NCBI GenBank assembly: GCA_902610655.1
Contig: CACLWL010000008.1
Span: 1-43,112 of the forward strand
Direction of reading: 5' to 3'
Length of the DNA stretch: 43,112 bases
DNA from: an uncultured Pelagibacteraceae bacterium
Lineage (GTDB): Bacteria > Pseudomonadota > Alphaproteobacteria > Pelagibacterales > Pelagibacteraceae
Positions 8,564-16,672 of this stretch are shown here, piece by piece (within the stretch, counting starts at the first letter, position 1; every line of letters begins with the position of its first letter). The position numbers and the translations under genes are program-made. The notes beneath the pieces were generated by a model. It made no database searches and was not told the DNA's origin. It worked only from the letters and a program-made list of their open reading frames with translations.

Positions 8564-9061
8564 TCAGGAATTAATCTTTTTTAACAGATTTTTTGTTTCC
8601 TCTAAATCTTTAGAAAATAAATTATCTAACTTAGATTTATCCACTGATGTTGATATTGCTTTTTTTACAGATTCGACAGCAATTTTTATTGATGCTTTTT
8701 TAATATCATTTAAGGCTACTTCTTTGATTTGTGAAATTTTAGACTTTGCTAAATTTTTTTTAATCTCAGACATTTTATGAAATTTATCATTCATCTCAAC
8801 TATAAGTTTTTCGCTATCCTCTTTAGCACTATCAGAGATTTTTTTAATTTCTGATTTCGCACTGTCCAACTTTGCTTGAGCATTATCCAGCATAATTTTT
8901 GACTCATCTCTTAGCTTTTCACTTTCGTCAATTTCACTTTTGATGTCAGAAATAAGTTTATTTAAAACATTATTTACTTTTTGTGGAATCTTAAAATAAA
9001 CTAGCACAATTAAAAAAATAAAAAAAGAAACTGCTACCCAAAATGTTGCATCAATTGCCAT
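8564..9061 (-). CDS. atpF: ATP synthase F0 subunit b
   Basis: Peripheral stalk subunit of F1F0-ATP synthase. I place the start at the ATG 9061-9059 (protein MAIDATFWVAVSFF..., 165 residues) and not at an upstream in-frame ATG at 9097. The family begins with its membrane helix right away, and an AAGGA sequence lies about 8-9 nt upstream of 9061. The protein has one N-terminal transmembrane helix (about residues 5-25) and then a long charged coiled coil. The gene overlaps the 3' end of the b' gene by 11 nt. Having both b and b' genes is typical of alphaproteobacteria. Confidence 0.93.
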   Translation of the reverse strand: MAIDATFWVAVSFFIFLIVLVYFKIPQKVNNVLNKLISDIKSEIDESEKLRDESKIMLDNAQAKLDSAKSEIKKISDSAKEDSEKLIVEMNDKFHKMSEIKKNLAKSKISQIKEVALNDIKKASIKIAVESVKKAISTSVDKSKLDNLFSKDLEETKNLLKKINS

Positions 9062-9641
9062 AATTTTTTTCCTTATTTTTTCTTGATAAATCTTCAACTA
9101 TTGCTGATATGCTGCTATTGTTTATTTCTTCACCAATTAATTGTTTTATCAAATGTATAGATGTTTCAGTTGCAATTTTGTTAATTTTTTCAGGTGAACT
9201 TTTTTTTAATTCAATTATCTCTTTTTCAGCGTTTTGGATTTCTTGATTTATATCTTTTTCTATTTTTTCTCTCTTCTGATCAATATCTTGTATTATTTTT
9301 TTTCGAGCTTCATTAAAATAATTTCTTGCTTCATTTTTACTATTATTAATTAACGTTTCATATTCTTTAATTTTATTTTCACTTTCGATTTTTTGTTTTT
9401 CAGCAGTTTCTATATTTTCTAAAATTTGTGATTTTCTCATTTCTAAATTATTACTTATTTTTGGAAGAACAAATTTAGATAGTATAATAAATAGAGATCC
9501 AAAAGTGAGAATTAGCCAAAAAATTTGAGAAACCCAAAACTCCGGGTTTAATTGCGGCATACCTTCAGACTCAGCTCCATTTACATTTGTAAAAAATGTT
9601 AAGCTTAAAATAAATAGATATAAAACCAATCTTTTATGCAT
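9051..9641 (-). CDS. atpF': ATP synthase F0 subunit b'
   Basis: Second b-type stalk subunit, forming a b/b' heterodimer. The 196-residue protein has a leading hydrophobic segment resembling a signal peptide (about residues 4-22, MHKRLVLYLFILSLTFF). A second membrane helix follows (about 35-60, FWVSQIFWLILTFGSLFIILS), then a long lysine/glutamate-rich coiled coil. The N-terminal extra hydrophobic segment is common in alphaproteobacterial b' proteins. It sits 3 bp after atpE and overlaps atpF by 11 nt. Confidence 0.92.
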   Translation of the reverse strand: MHKRLVLYLFILSLTFFTNVNGAESEGMPQLNPEFWVSQIFWLILTFGSLFIILSKFVLPKISNNLEMRKSQILENIETAEKQKIESENKIKEYETLINNSKNEARNYFNEARKKIIQDIDQKREKIEKDINQEIQNAEKEIIELKKSSPEKINKIATETSIHLIKQLIGEEINNSSISAIVEDLSRKNKEKNYGN

Positions 9642-9644
9642 TAA

Positions 9645-9872
9645 TTAAAATGCAAATAAAATAATCAATGCCACAACCAATCCAAATAAACCAGTAGCTT
9701 CGGCTAATGCGAAACCTAATAATAAATTTGGAAACTGTTTTTGGGCTGCAGATGGATTTCTCATTGCTCCAGAAAGGTAATTTCCGAATATGATTCCAAT
9801 ACCTACTCCTGCTCCAGCCAAAGCTATTGCCGCCAGACCTGCTCCAATCATTTTTGCTGCTTCTAATTCCAT
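9645..9872 (-). CDS. atpE: ATP synthase F0 subunit c
   Basis: Rotor ring subunit carrying the proton-binding carboxylate. The 75-residue hairpin of two membrane helices has the glycine-rich first helix (GAGLAAIALAGAGVGIGIIFG), the polar loop RNPSAAQ and the essential Glu59 in FALAEATGLF. No sodium-binding signature is evident, so it is probably proton-driven, though I cannot prove that. It lies 16 bp after atpB. Confidence 0.96.
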   Translation of the reverse strand: MELEAAKMIGAGLAAIALAGAGVGIGIIFGNYLSGAMRNPSAAQKQFPNLLLGFALAEATGLFGLVVALIILFAF

Positions 9873-9888
9873 TATTCCTCCTTTGTTT

Positions 9889-10623
9889 TTAATGGTGTAA
9901 ATTTAATGCATCATTTAAATATATGCATGTTAAAATTGCAAAAACATATGCCTGAAGAAAAGCAACTAATATCTCCAAACCAGTTAATGCAACTGAAAAA
10001 CTTAGTGGAAGCCATCCACCAACTAATCCGAGGCTTATAACAAAACCTCCGAAAACCTTCATCATTGTATGTCCAGCCATCATATTTGCAAAAAGTCTTA
10101 CTGACAAACTAATGGGTCTACTCAAGTATGATATTATTTCAATAATTACAATTAATGGCAACAAAACAATTGGGACACCACTTGGAACAAATAACTTTAA
10201 ATAGCCAAGACCATGTTTAATAAAACCAATTATGGTAACCCCAATAAAAATAAATGCCGCCAAAACAAAAGTAACAATTATGTGGCTAGTGACCGTGAAA
10301 GCGTATGGCAACATACCCAACATGTTGCAGAAAAGAACAAACATAAATAGCGAAAAAATGAAACTAAAATATGGTTTCCCTTTTGAACCAGCTGTATCAT
10401 TAATCATTTTTGAAATAAATGAGTAACTAAGTTCAGCTAGTAATTGCATTTTACCTGGAACTATTCTCTTTTTCAATGAACCTAAATTAAAGACAATAAG
10501 AATAACTAAAGAGCTGATTACCATAAACAAACTAGCGTTAGTAAAAGAAATATCTATTTGATCTATTTTAATTTCTGGACCAATTCTATAAACATTGAAC
10601 TGGTGCATTGGATTTGTGGCCAT
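9889..10623 (-). CDS. atpB: ATP synthase F0 subunit a
   Basis: Stator channel subunit of the proton path. The 244-residue membrane protein begins MATNPMHQFNV and has multiple hydrophobic helices. Its conserved fourth-helix block, RPISLSVRLFANMMAGH, includes the essential arginine, and the C-terminal helix is GLEILVAFLQAYVFAIL. It lies 6 bp after atpI and 16 bp before atpE in the usual order a-c-b'-b. F1 genes (atpHAGDC) are not in this window, as expected where F0 and F1 are encoded separately. Confidence 0.97.
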   Translation of the reverse strand: MATNPMHQFNVYRIGPEIKIDQIDISFTNASLFMVISSLVILIVFNLGSLKKRIVPGKMQLLAELSYSFISKMINDTAGSKGKPYFSFIFSLFMFVLFCNMLGMLPYAFTVTSHIIVTFVLAAFIFIGVTIIGFIKHGLGYLKLFVPSGVPIVLLPLIVIIEIISYLSRPISLSVRLFANMMAGHTMMKVFGGFVISLGLVGGWLPLSFSVALTGLEILVAFLQAYVFAILTCIYLNDALNLHH

Positions 10624-10629
10624 AATTTA

Positions 10630-10905
10630 TTACTTTTGCATGTTTTTTGCAGACCTTATAACATTTAGTATTCCAGCTATAACTCCTACAAAAAAAAATG
10701 TTAAAATTAACCATGGTTTAGTACCAAACCATGTGTCAAAAATAAACCCAATAATACTACCCACAAGAACTGCGGCGACAAGTTCAGTGCTCATTTTGAA
10801 AGCTACTCCCAGTAAAGGTGTCTTTTTATCTCTATTTTTTGAATCATTATCAGAGATTTTTTTCTTTGCAATTTCTAGGCGAGTTTTGAATTTTTCTTTG
10901 GCCAT
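10630..10905 (-). CDS. atpI: ATP synthase protein I (AtpI)
   Basis: Small membrane protein that helps c-ring assembly or magnesium supply. It has 91 residues: a charged cytoplasmic N-terminus (about 1-30) and two membrane helices (about 34-55 and 62-82) of the AtpI/Gene1 family pattern, with GFIFDTWFGTKPW between them. The ATG lies 2 bp after the smc stop, so the F0 genes are probably transcribed with smc. Confidence 0.85.
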   Translation of the reverse strand: MAKEKFKTRLEIAKKKISDNDSKNRDKKTPLLGVAFKMSTELVAAVLVGSIIGFIFDTWFGTKPWLILTFFFVGVIAGILNVIRSAKNMQK

Positions 10906-10907
10906 TT

Positions 10908-13481
10908 TTAAGCGACCATGCTCTCAGCTTTCTGTAAATCAACGGCAACGAGTTGACTTATTCCTTTTTCAGGCATTGTTACTCCGTAAAGCTTGTTCAT
11001 TTTTGACATTGTTAAAGCATGATGCGTAACAATTATAAATTTTGTTTGAGTAATTTTTGTAAGTTCCTCGAGCAAATTACAAAATCTTGTAACATTTGCA
11101 TCATCTAAAGGAGCATCTACTTCATCTAAAACACAAATCGGAGCTGGATTAGTTAAAAAAACTGCAAAAATTAGAGATAATGCTGTTAATGCCTGCTCAC
11201 CACCAGACAACAATGTAATTGATTGAAGTCTCTTTCCTGGAGGACTTACCAATAATTCTAGACCAGCTTCAAGAGGATCATCAGAGTCCACAAGTTCAAG
11301 TTTTGCACTTCCTCCATTGAATAATTTTGTATAAACCTCATTAAACTTTCGATTTACTTTTTCAAAAGCTTCTAAAAGTCTTTCTCTTCCTTTTTGATTT
11401 AATTCATTAATACTATCTTTCAGTTTAGAAATTGCATTTGCCAAATCTTGTCTATCGTTTTCCATTTTTTTTATTTCAATTTCATACTTACTTGTTTCTT
11501 CATCTGCTCTTAAGTTTACTGAACCTAGCTTTTCTCTTTCTCTTTTCTTAGCATCTAAAAGCTCCTCTTGCGTTACAGCATCTGGGAATTTATCTTCCGC
11601 TTCTAAATTAGAAAAATTTAAAAGATTTTCTTCCTTTAGGTTCAAATCAGTATCTATTCGATCTAATAAATCATTTCTTCTTTTTTCAAGACCATCTATT
11701 GTTGCTGATGAACTTGCTTTTCTCTCTCTAATTTCTATTGAGGATTCTTTAGTAATATTTAGGTCATTTCTATAAGTATTTATTTGATTATCAATTTGAT
11801 CAATTAGAATTTCATTTTCTTTTTTTTCATTTTCTGAGATTCTTAAATTTTCAGAGATTTGTCCTTTTTTTTCAGCTTGGGTTTGCGGCTGCTTATCCAA
11901 CTCTTCTAATTTCTGAATTAGATTTTTTTTACGTTCTTTTAATTCATTGATTTTTTTTTCAGAGTTTATTAATAAGTTTTTCCAACTGTCTATTTCTTTT
12001 TTAATCGTATTTATTCTTTCATTTCTTTTAATAGATTCTTTTTTTAAATTTTGGTTTTTACTATAACTATCTGCATATATTTCTTGAAGTTTTTTAATAT
12101 TTTCATTTTTTTCTGAAAGATTGGACAATTTTTTATCATCATCGTTTTCATTTACTGTTTGTGTTAAAAAGCCAATAGTTACTTGACAGGACTCCAATAA
12201 TTTTAATGCAGCATCATTATTATTATCAATTACAAGTTTAATAATTTCATCGATATTATTTCTTATTTCTCTAATTGTTTGCAAGTTCTTTTTAAGATTT
12301 TCAGAGCCAAAATTCTTAATAAGATTGTCAACTTTTTCCTGTTCTGTCCTTAAATTATTTTTTGCAAAATCTAAATCATCATTAGATTTTTTTTCTGTTT
12401 CATAATACTTAGAGTCAATATCGATCAGTTCTGCTTTTTCTTCTTTAAGTCTTTTTTCATTTGAATTAGCATCTATGACTATACTTTTTTCTCTATCAGT
12501 ATCATTTTCTAAAATTTTTAACGAATTTTTTATTTCTTCAATCTCACTTTTAATTCTTTCATTTTCTTCATCCAAACTCTTTAATTCAAGATTTAACCTC
12601 TGTATTTTCGATAAAATTTCAAAATTCTTGTCTCTAATTGGGTTAACTTTTTCTGTTTCCTCTTTTATTTTTTTTTCAATGGACTCTAGTTTTTCATTAA
12701 AACCTTTAACCTCAGTATCTGCTTCATTATTAATCTCTTTTTCAAGTTTTATCTCATTATCAATATCCCTAAGTTTTAAATAATATAAGCCTGCTTCAAT
12801 TTTTTTTATATCTTCAGAAATAATTTTATATTTTGTAGCTTCCTCTGCTTGTTTTAAAAGATTTTGAAGTTGCTTTTCTTGTTGTCTACGTAATTCATCA
12901 GCTTTTTTTAAATTATTTTCAGCAGCATCTAATCTTAGTTCAGCCTCGTGCCTTCTAACATGTAATCCTGCGATACCGGCTGCTTCTTCTAAAACAGCCC
13001 TTCTATCAGTAGGCTTTGCAGTAACAAGAGCTCCAATTCTACCTTGACTGATTATTGATGGAGAGTGAGCACCTGTAGAAAGGTCAGCAAAAAACATTTG
13101 TGCATCCTTTGCTCGTACTTCTTTTTCATTAATATAAAATTTTGATCCTTTATCCTTTTCTATTTTACGTTTAACTTCAATAGAATCCATATCTTTAAAT
13201 TGATTTGGACCATCTTTATTTTGATTTGTTAATGAAATTACAACTTCAGCTAAATTTTTTGATGGTTTATTAGAAGTGCCAGAAAATATTACATCCTCCA
13301 TTCCTGATCCTCTCATACTTTTTGCAGATGTTTCCCCCATGCACCATCTCAAAGACTCGACAATATTTGATTTTCCACAACCATTTGGTCCTACAATTCC
13401 TGTCAAACCTTTATCGATTATAAATGTTGTATTTTCAGCAAATGATTTAAAACCATTTAGTTGAATTTTTTTAAACTCCAT
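10908..13481 (-). CDS. smc: Chromosome segregation protein SMC, short form without a visible hinge
   Basis: ATPase of the condensin-like complex that organises and segregates the chromosome. The head is intact: Walker A GPNGCGKSN at residues 31-39, the ISQGRIGALV block near 145, the ABC signature LSGGEQ at 758-763, and Walker B CVLDEVDAP with the catalytic D/E at 786-787. Between about 170 and 690 lies Lys/Glu-rich coiled coil. The protein has 857 residues, against roughly 1150-1190 for usual bacterial SMCs. The middle shows no glycine-rich globular hinge; only a short less-charged helical stretch (about 391-445) could mark the turn. No break of frame is evident, so this looks like a genuinely short form. 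ScpA and ScpB are not in the window. Confidence 0.93.
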   Translation of the reverse strand: MEFKKIQLNGFKSFAENTTFIIDKGLTGIVGPNGCGKSNIVESLRWCMGETSAKSMRGSGMEDVIFSGTSNKPSKNLAEVVISLTNQNKDGPNQFKDMDSIEVKRKIEKDKGSKFYINEKEVRAKDAQMFFADLSTGAHSPSIISQGRIGALVTAKPTDRRAVLEEAAGIAGLHVRRHEAELRLDAAENNLKKADELRRQQEKQLQNLLKQAEEATKYKIISEDIKKIEAGLYYLKLRDIDNEIKLEKEINNEADTEVKGFNEKLESIEKKIKEETEKVNPIRDKNFEILSKIQRLNLELKSLDEENERIKSEIEEIKNSLKILENDTDREKSIVIDANSNEKRLKEEKAELIDIDSKYYETEKKSNDDLDFAKNNLRTEQEKVDNLIKNFGSENLKKNLQTIREIRNNIDEIIKLVIDNNNDAALKLLESCQVTIGFLTQTVNENDDDKKLSNLSEKNENIKKLQEIYADSYSKNQNLKKESIKRNERINTIKKEIDSWKNLLINSEKKINELKERKKNLIQKLEELDKQPQTQAEKKGQISENLRISENEKKENEILIDQIDNQINTYRNDLNITKESSIEIRERKASSSATIDGLEKRRNDLLDRIDTDLNLKEENLLNFSNLEAEDKFPDAVTQEELLDAKKREREKLGSVNLRADEETSKYEIEIKKMENDRQDLANAISKLKDSINELNQKGRERLLEAFEKVNRKFNEVYTKLFNGGSAKLELVDSDDPLEAGLELLVSPPGKRLQSITLLSGGEQALTALSLIFAVFLTNPAPICVLDEVDAPLDDANVTRFCNLLEELTKITQTKFIIVTHHALTMSKMNKLYGVTMPEKGISQLVAVDLQKAESMVA

Positions 13482-13488
13482 CAGGAGA

Positions 13489-14070
13489 CTATATCAGCTT
13501 TTCTATAGCCTTTTTCAAGTTTTTAAAGTTTAGAGCTTTTTCAAACTTTTCATCGTTTATTATTATCGTAGGAGTAGCATTTATTTTAAATTTATTAGCT
13601 CCTTCGATTCGATCCTCTAAAATATGGTCCTCAATATTTTTATCGGCTAAACATTTTTCGAAATTTAAACCAAAATTTTCATTTTTGATTACATCTTTAA
13701 GATTTGAATTCAGTTCTTCAATTGTATTACCCTTTAACCATTCCTCTTGTTTAAAATATAAAAAATGTAGAATATTTGCTTTTCCATCATTTTTACAGTG
13801 CGCCAATTTGGAAGCATTTAAAGCTGCGATATCAAGAGGAAAATTTCTAAATTCAATTGAAGCTAAACCTTTGTCAAAAAATTCGTCCTTTAACTTTGGA
13901 TAAACATCTTTATGAAAATTAGCGCAATGAGAGCATGTTAATGACTCATAAACTATTAATTTAACCCCCGCATTTATATTTCCTTCAATAATAGGTTTAA
14001 TTTTATCATCTGCTATCCCATGAGGATTTATAAAAAAAAATATAAAAAAAAGTAAGATTTTTATTTTCAT
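13489..14070 (-). CDS. Periplasmic DsbA-like thioredoxin-fold protein
   Basis: Probable thiol-disulfide oxidoreductase acting outside the cytoplasm. The 193-residue protein starts with a signal peptide (about residues 1-20, MKIKILLFFIFFFINPHGIA), followed by a thioredoxin fold of the DsbA/Thioredoxin_4 type. The active-site motif is CSHC in ESLTCSHCANFH and the cis-proline segment is ATPTIIIND. The ATG overlaps the stop of the upstream DUF721 gene (4 nt), and smc starts 7 bp downstream. No DsbB partner is in the window, so whether it oxidises or isomerises disulfides is undetermined. Confidence 0.9.
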   Translation of the reverse strand: MKIKILLFFIFFFINPHGIADDKIKPIIEGNINAGVKLIVYESLTCSHCANFHKDVYPKLKDEFFDKGLASIEFRNFPLDIAALNASKLAHCKNDGKANILHFLYFKQEEWLKGNTIEELNSNLKDVIKNENFGLNFEKCLADKNIEDHILEDRIEGANKFKINATPTIIINDEKFEKALNFKNLKKAIEKLI

Positions 14071-14549
14071 TTTTTTTTAAATAATTTGTTTAATTCTAGT
14101 AAAGAATTTTTAATTTTTTCATTTTTAATATTGGTAATTTTTTTTGTATATTGATCTTTTGACACATCTTCTTTAATTTCTTTTTTAAATATCTTCTGAT
14201 TTCCATCGAAAGTGATTAGTTTAATTTTTTCAACTATTCTTTCATTAAAATACATATTCATTTTTTTAATAATTTCGTTTTTTGAATATTCAATCTCAAT
14301 TTCATGACCTCTTTTGACCATAATACTTAATGTGCTTGTGCTTAATTTATTTGAAGTTTTAAATGATTTTGGATAACAAACCTGAAAAAGATCATCACCA
14401 ACAATATACCTCCAATTTTCAAGCGTTTCTGAAAATATATGTCCTTTTTTTTTCAAAATTTTTTTGACTTTTGTTGGTAAAGTATCTTTAAAAGATCTAA
14501 GGCCTTGAATAGATCTGTATCTCTGCTTAAAATTAGATTTATATTGCAT
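14067..14549 (-). CDS. DUF721 / DciA-like protein
   Basis: The 160-residue protein has the DUF721 pattern: a basic N-terminus, ENWRYIVGDDLFQVCYPKSF with the conserved tryptophan and glycine, a strand TLSIMVKRGHEIEIEYSKNEI, and a helix NMYFNERIVEKIKLI. Some members (DciA) are loaders of the replicative helicase; others are uncharacterised, so helicase loading is only a family-based suggestion. It is the first gene of the long minus-strand run. Its ATG is directly adjacent to the mutY ATG on the other strand (CAT|ATG), leaving no intergenic DNA for a promoter. Confidence 0.8.
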   Translation of the reverse strand: MQYKSNFKQRYRSIQGLRSFKDTLPTKVKKILKKKGHIFSETLENWRYIVGDDLFQVCYPKSFKTSNKLSTSTLSIMVKRGHEIEIEYSKNEIIKKMNMYFNERIVEKIKLITFDGNQKIFKKEIKEDVSKDQYTKKITNIKNEKIKNSLLELNKLFKKK

Positions 14550-15539
14550 ATGAATACACGAAACATACCAAAAAAAATTCTTTATTGGTACGATAATAAT
14601 AAAAGATCTTTACCATGGAGAAAGAAAAATACAAAAAAAAATCATGAATATTTTACATTAGTAAGTGAATTTATGTTGCAGCAGACACAGGTAAAAACTG
14701 TTATTCCATATTTCATAAGATTTATAAATAAATTTCCTAATTTGAAAGCATTAGCTAGAGCAAATGAACATAAAGTTTTGAAGTCCTGGGAAGGACTTGG
14801 TTATTATTCAAGAGCAATAAACTTAAAAAAAACAGCGGCCATTTTGCTAAAAGATTTTTATGGACGTTTACCAAATGACATTGAAAAGCTTAAGACTCTT
14901 CCAGGTATAGGTGAATATACATCAAGGTCAATTCTATCTATTGCTCACAATCAACCCTATATACCAATGGACGGTAATGTTGTGAGAATATTAAAAAGAG
15001 TTTTTTTACTGAAAACTAAAAAACAAATTTCTAAAGAAAATTTAATTGAAAAAAAATCTTTTTTTTCCAGTACTCAAAGGTCAAGTGATTATGCTCAAGC
15101 TATAATGGAAATAGGAGCATTAATATGCAAACCTTCATCACCAATTTGTTCTTCCTGTCCACTAATTAATAATTGTAAAGCTTATAAAAAAAAGGATTTT
15201 TTAATTAGGACTAGAAATAAGTTAAACAAAATTAAATATTTTGAAGCAAAGGTTTATAAGCATAAAAACAAGTATTTATTAGTAAAAAACAAAAAATTTA
15301 ATTTTTTAAAAAATTTAGTCATTTTTCCAATGAATGAAATAGAAAAAAAAAAATTTAAATTATCATTTGCAAAAAAAATAAATATAAAGTTATCGAATAT
15401 GAATATGAAAATTATTATTAATGAGGAAAAGAAAAAAAGAATTTTAAAGGATAGTTTTCTTTTGGATAAGTCCAACATTAATAAATTTATTCTTCCTTCA
15501 TTTACAAAGAAAATATTTTACTCTTTACCAAATTTGTAA
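14550..15539 (+). CDS. mutY: A/G-specific adenine DNA glycosylase MutY
   Basis: Removes adenine mispaired with 8-oxoguanine. I start at the ATG 14550 (MNTRNIPKKIL, 329 residues) because the family begins close to LPWR; an in-frame upstream ATG at 14505 would add 15 unlike residues. Visible features are E40 in SEFMLQQTQV, helix-hairpin-helix LPGIGEYTS near 117-125, catalytic D141 in MDGNVVR, and [4Fe-4S] cysteines at 193, 200, 203 and 209 (C-x6-C-x2-C-x5-C). The C-terminal Nudix-like recognition domain is present but very Lys/Asn-rich. Its stop shares a base with the next gene's start (TAATG). Confidence 0.95.
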   Translation: MNTRNIPKKILYWYDNNKRSLPWRKKNTKKNHEYFTLVSEFMLQQTQVKTVIPYFIRFINKFPNLKALARANEHKVLKSWEGLGYYSRAINLKKTAAILLKDFYGRLPNDIEKLKTLPGIGEYTSRSILSIAHNQPYIPMDGNVVRILKRVFLLKTKKQISKENLIEKKSFFSSTQRSSDYAQAIMEIGALICKPSSPICSSCPLINNCKAYKKKDFLIRTRNKLNKIKYFEAKVYKHKNKYLLVKNKKFNFLKNLVIFPMNEIEKKKFKLSFAKKINIKLSNMNMKIIINEEKKKRILKDSFLLDKSNINKFILPSFTKKIFYSLPNL

Positions 15540-16672
15540 TGAAAAAAATTGCTATAATAGGAGCGGGAATCTCAGGTTTATATTTTGCAAATCTTTTGGA
15601 AAGAAATAAAACTTTTGAATACCAAATATTTGAAAAAAAAAACTCAATTGATCTTACTGATGGATATGGAATACAACTCTCCGTAAATAGTATTAAACTT
15701 CTTCATAAAGTTGGTTTTAATAAACTTAATACTAGTAACTTATATTTTCCAAAAAAAGTAAACTTTTTTAATGCGAGAGATTTAAAAAAAATATGTGATA
15801 TTGATTTATCTAAATTTAACGATCAAAATAACTTTTACACAACTCTAAAAAGATCAAATTTAATTGAGTTTCTATTAAGTGGGATTCCAAAAGACAAATT
15901 ATTATTTAATTGTGATCTTGTTGATATTCAAAACAAAGATAGAATATCCTTATGTTTTAGAAATAATGAAATTAAGGAGTTTGATTATTTGGTTGCTTCA
16001 GATGGTATCTACTCAAAAACAAAACAAATATTATTTAAAAAAGAGGGTTTGCCAAAATATTTTAATGCAATTGCTTTAAGAGGAAATATCCGAAATTTTG
16101 AAAATTTTGATATTTCATTATATCTAGGACCAAACTTTCACTTTGTAATTTATCCAATTAATCAAAAAAAAGAATTTAATTTTATTTCGATTATTAGAAA
16201 AGAACTAAATCAAGAGGAAGTGTTAAATAAAGACTTATTTAATGATGATATATTTATAGCAAACTTATTTAACCAGATTTCTTCAAAATCAGACTTAAAT
16301 TTAATTAACAAAGTAGAAAAAATTAGATGCTTTCCGATTTTTGTAAGCAAAAAATTTCAAATACCTTCTTCAAATAATATTTTTTTAACTGGAGACGCAT
16401 TTTATTCATTTCCACCCTCATTTGCTCAAGGCGCATCTCAATCAATAGAAGGTGCTAATGATCTTTTTAATGGTTTAGATAATAATTCTTTGAATTATTA
16501 TAAAAAAAGGATATTGAGAACCAGGCAAATAAACTTCAGATCTAAACTTAATCATTTTGCTTTTCATCTTTCAAATCCATTCAACGTTTTCCTCAGGAAT
16601 ATTTTTTTAAAAAATCTTTGTAAGAATAAAAACTTTTTAGAAAATTATTTAGGAAAAATTTATGAAAATTAG
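15539..16672 (+). CDS. FAD-dependent aromatic-type monooxygenase (UbiH/salicylate hydroxylase-like)
   Basis: Flavoprotein hydroxylase of the PHBH superfamily, cytoplasmic or membrane-associated; the substrate is unknown. The 377-residue protein has the N-terminal GAGISGLYFANLLE FAD motif, a DYLVASDGIYSKTK segment matching the family's DG motif, and the C-terminal FLTGDAFYSFPPSFAQGASQSIEG block that binds the flavin ribityl. It is coupled to mutY by a TAATG overlap, and its stop overlaps the convergent ccrM stop by 4 bp (16669-16672). It could be a ubiquinone-pathway hydroxylase or an unrelated aromatic hydroxylase; the sequence alone does not decide. Confidence 0.88.
   Translation: MKKIAIIGAGISGLYFANLLERNKTFEYQIFEKKNSIDLTDGYGIQLSVNSIKLLHKVGFNKLNTSNLYFPKKVNFFNARDLKKICDIDLSKFNDQNNFYTTLKRSNLIEFLLSGIPKDKLLFNCDLVDIQNKDRISLCFRNNEIKEFDYLVASDGIYSKTKQILFKKEGLPKYFNAIALRGNIRNFENFDISLYLGPNFHFVIYPINQKKEFNFISIIRKELNQEEVLNKDLFNDDIFIANLFNQISSKSDLNLINKVEKIRCFPIFVSKKFQIPSSNNIFLTGDAFYSFPPSFAQGASQSIEGANDLFNGLDNNSLNYYKKRILRTRQINFRSKLNHFAFHLSNPFNVFLRNIFLKNLCKNKNFLENYLGKIYEN

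Noticed and set aside
9062..9097. Upstream extension of atpF to an ATG at 9097
   Set aside because: Adds a charged stretch before the membrane helix; the ATG at 9061 has an AAGGA at good distance and matches b-subunit N-termini.
10595..11029. Plus-strand open frame of 144 codons across atpB, atpI and the end of smc
   Set aside because: Antisense shadow over three clearly recognised genes; no motif and no plausible start signal.
12475..12783. Plus-strand Ser/Phe-rich open frame inside smc
   Set aside because: Mirror of the Lys/Glu coiled coil on the other strand; such frames are expected opposite AT-rich coiled-coil genes.
14505..14549. Upstream start of mutY at 14505
   Set aside because: The extra 15 residues are unlike MutY and would overlap the DUF721 coding sequence; the start at 14550 places LPWR at the normal distance.
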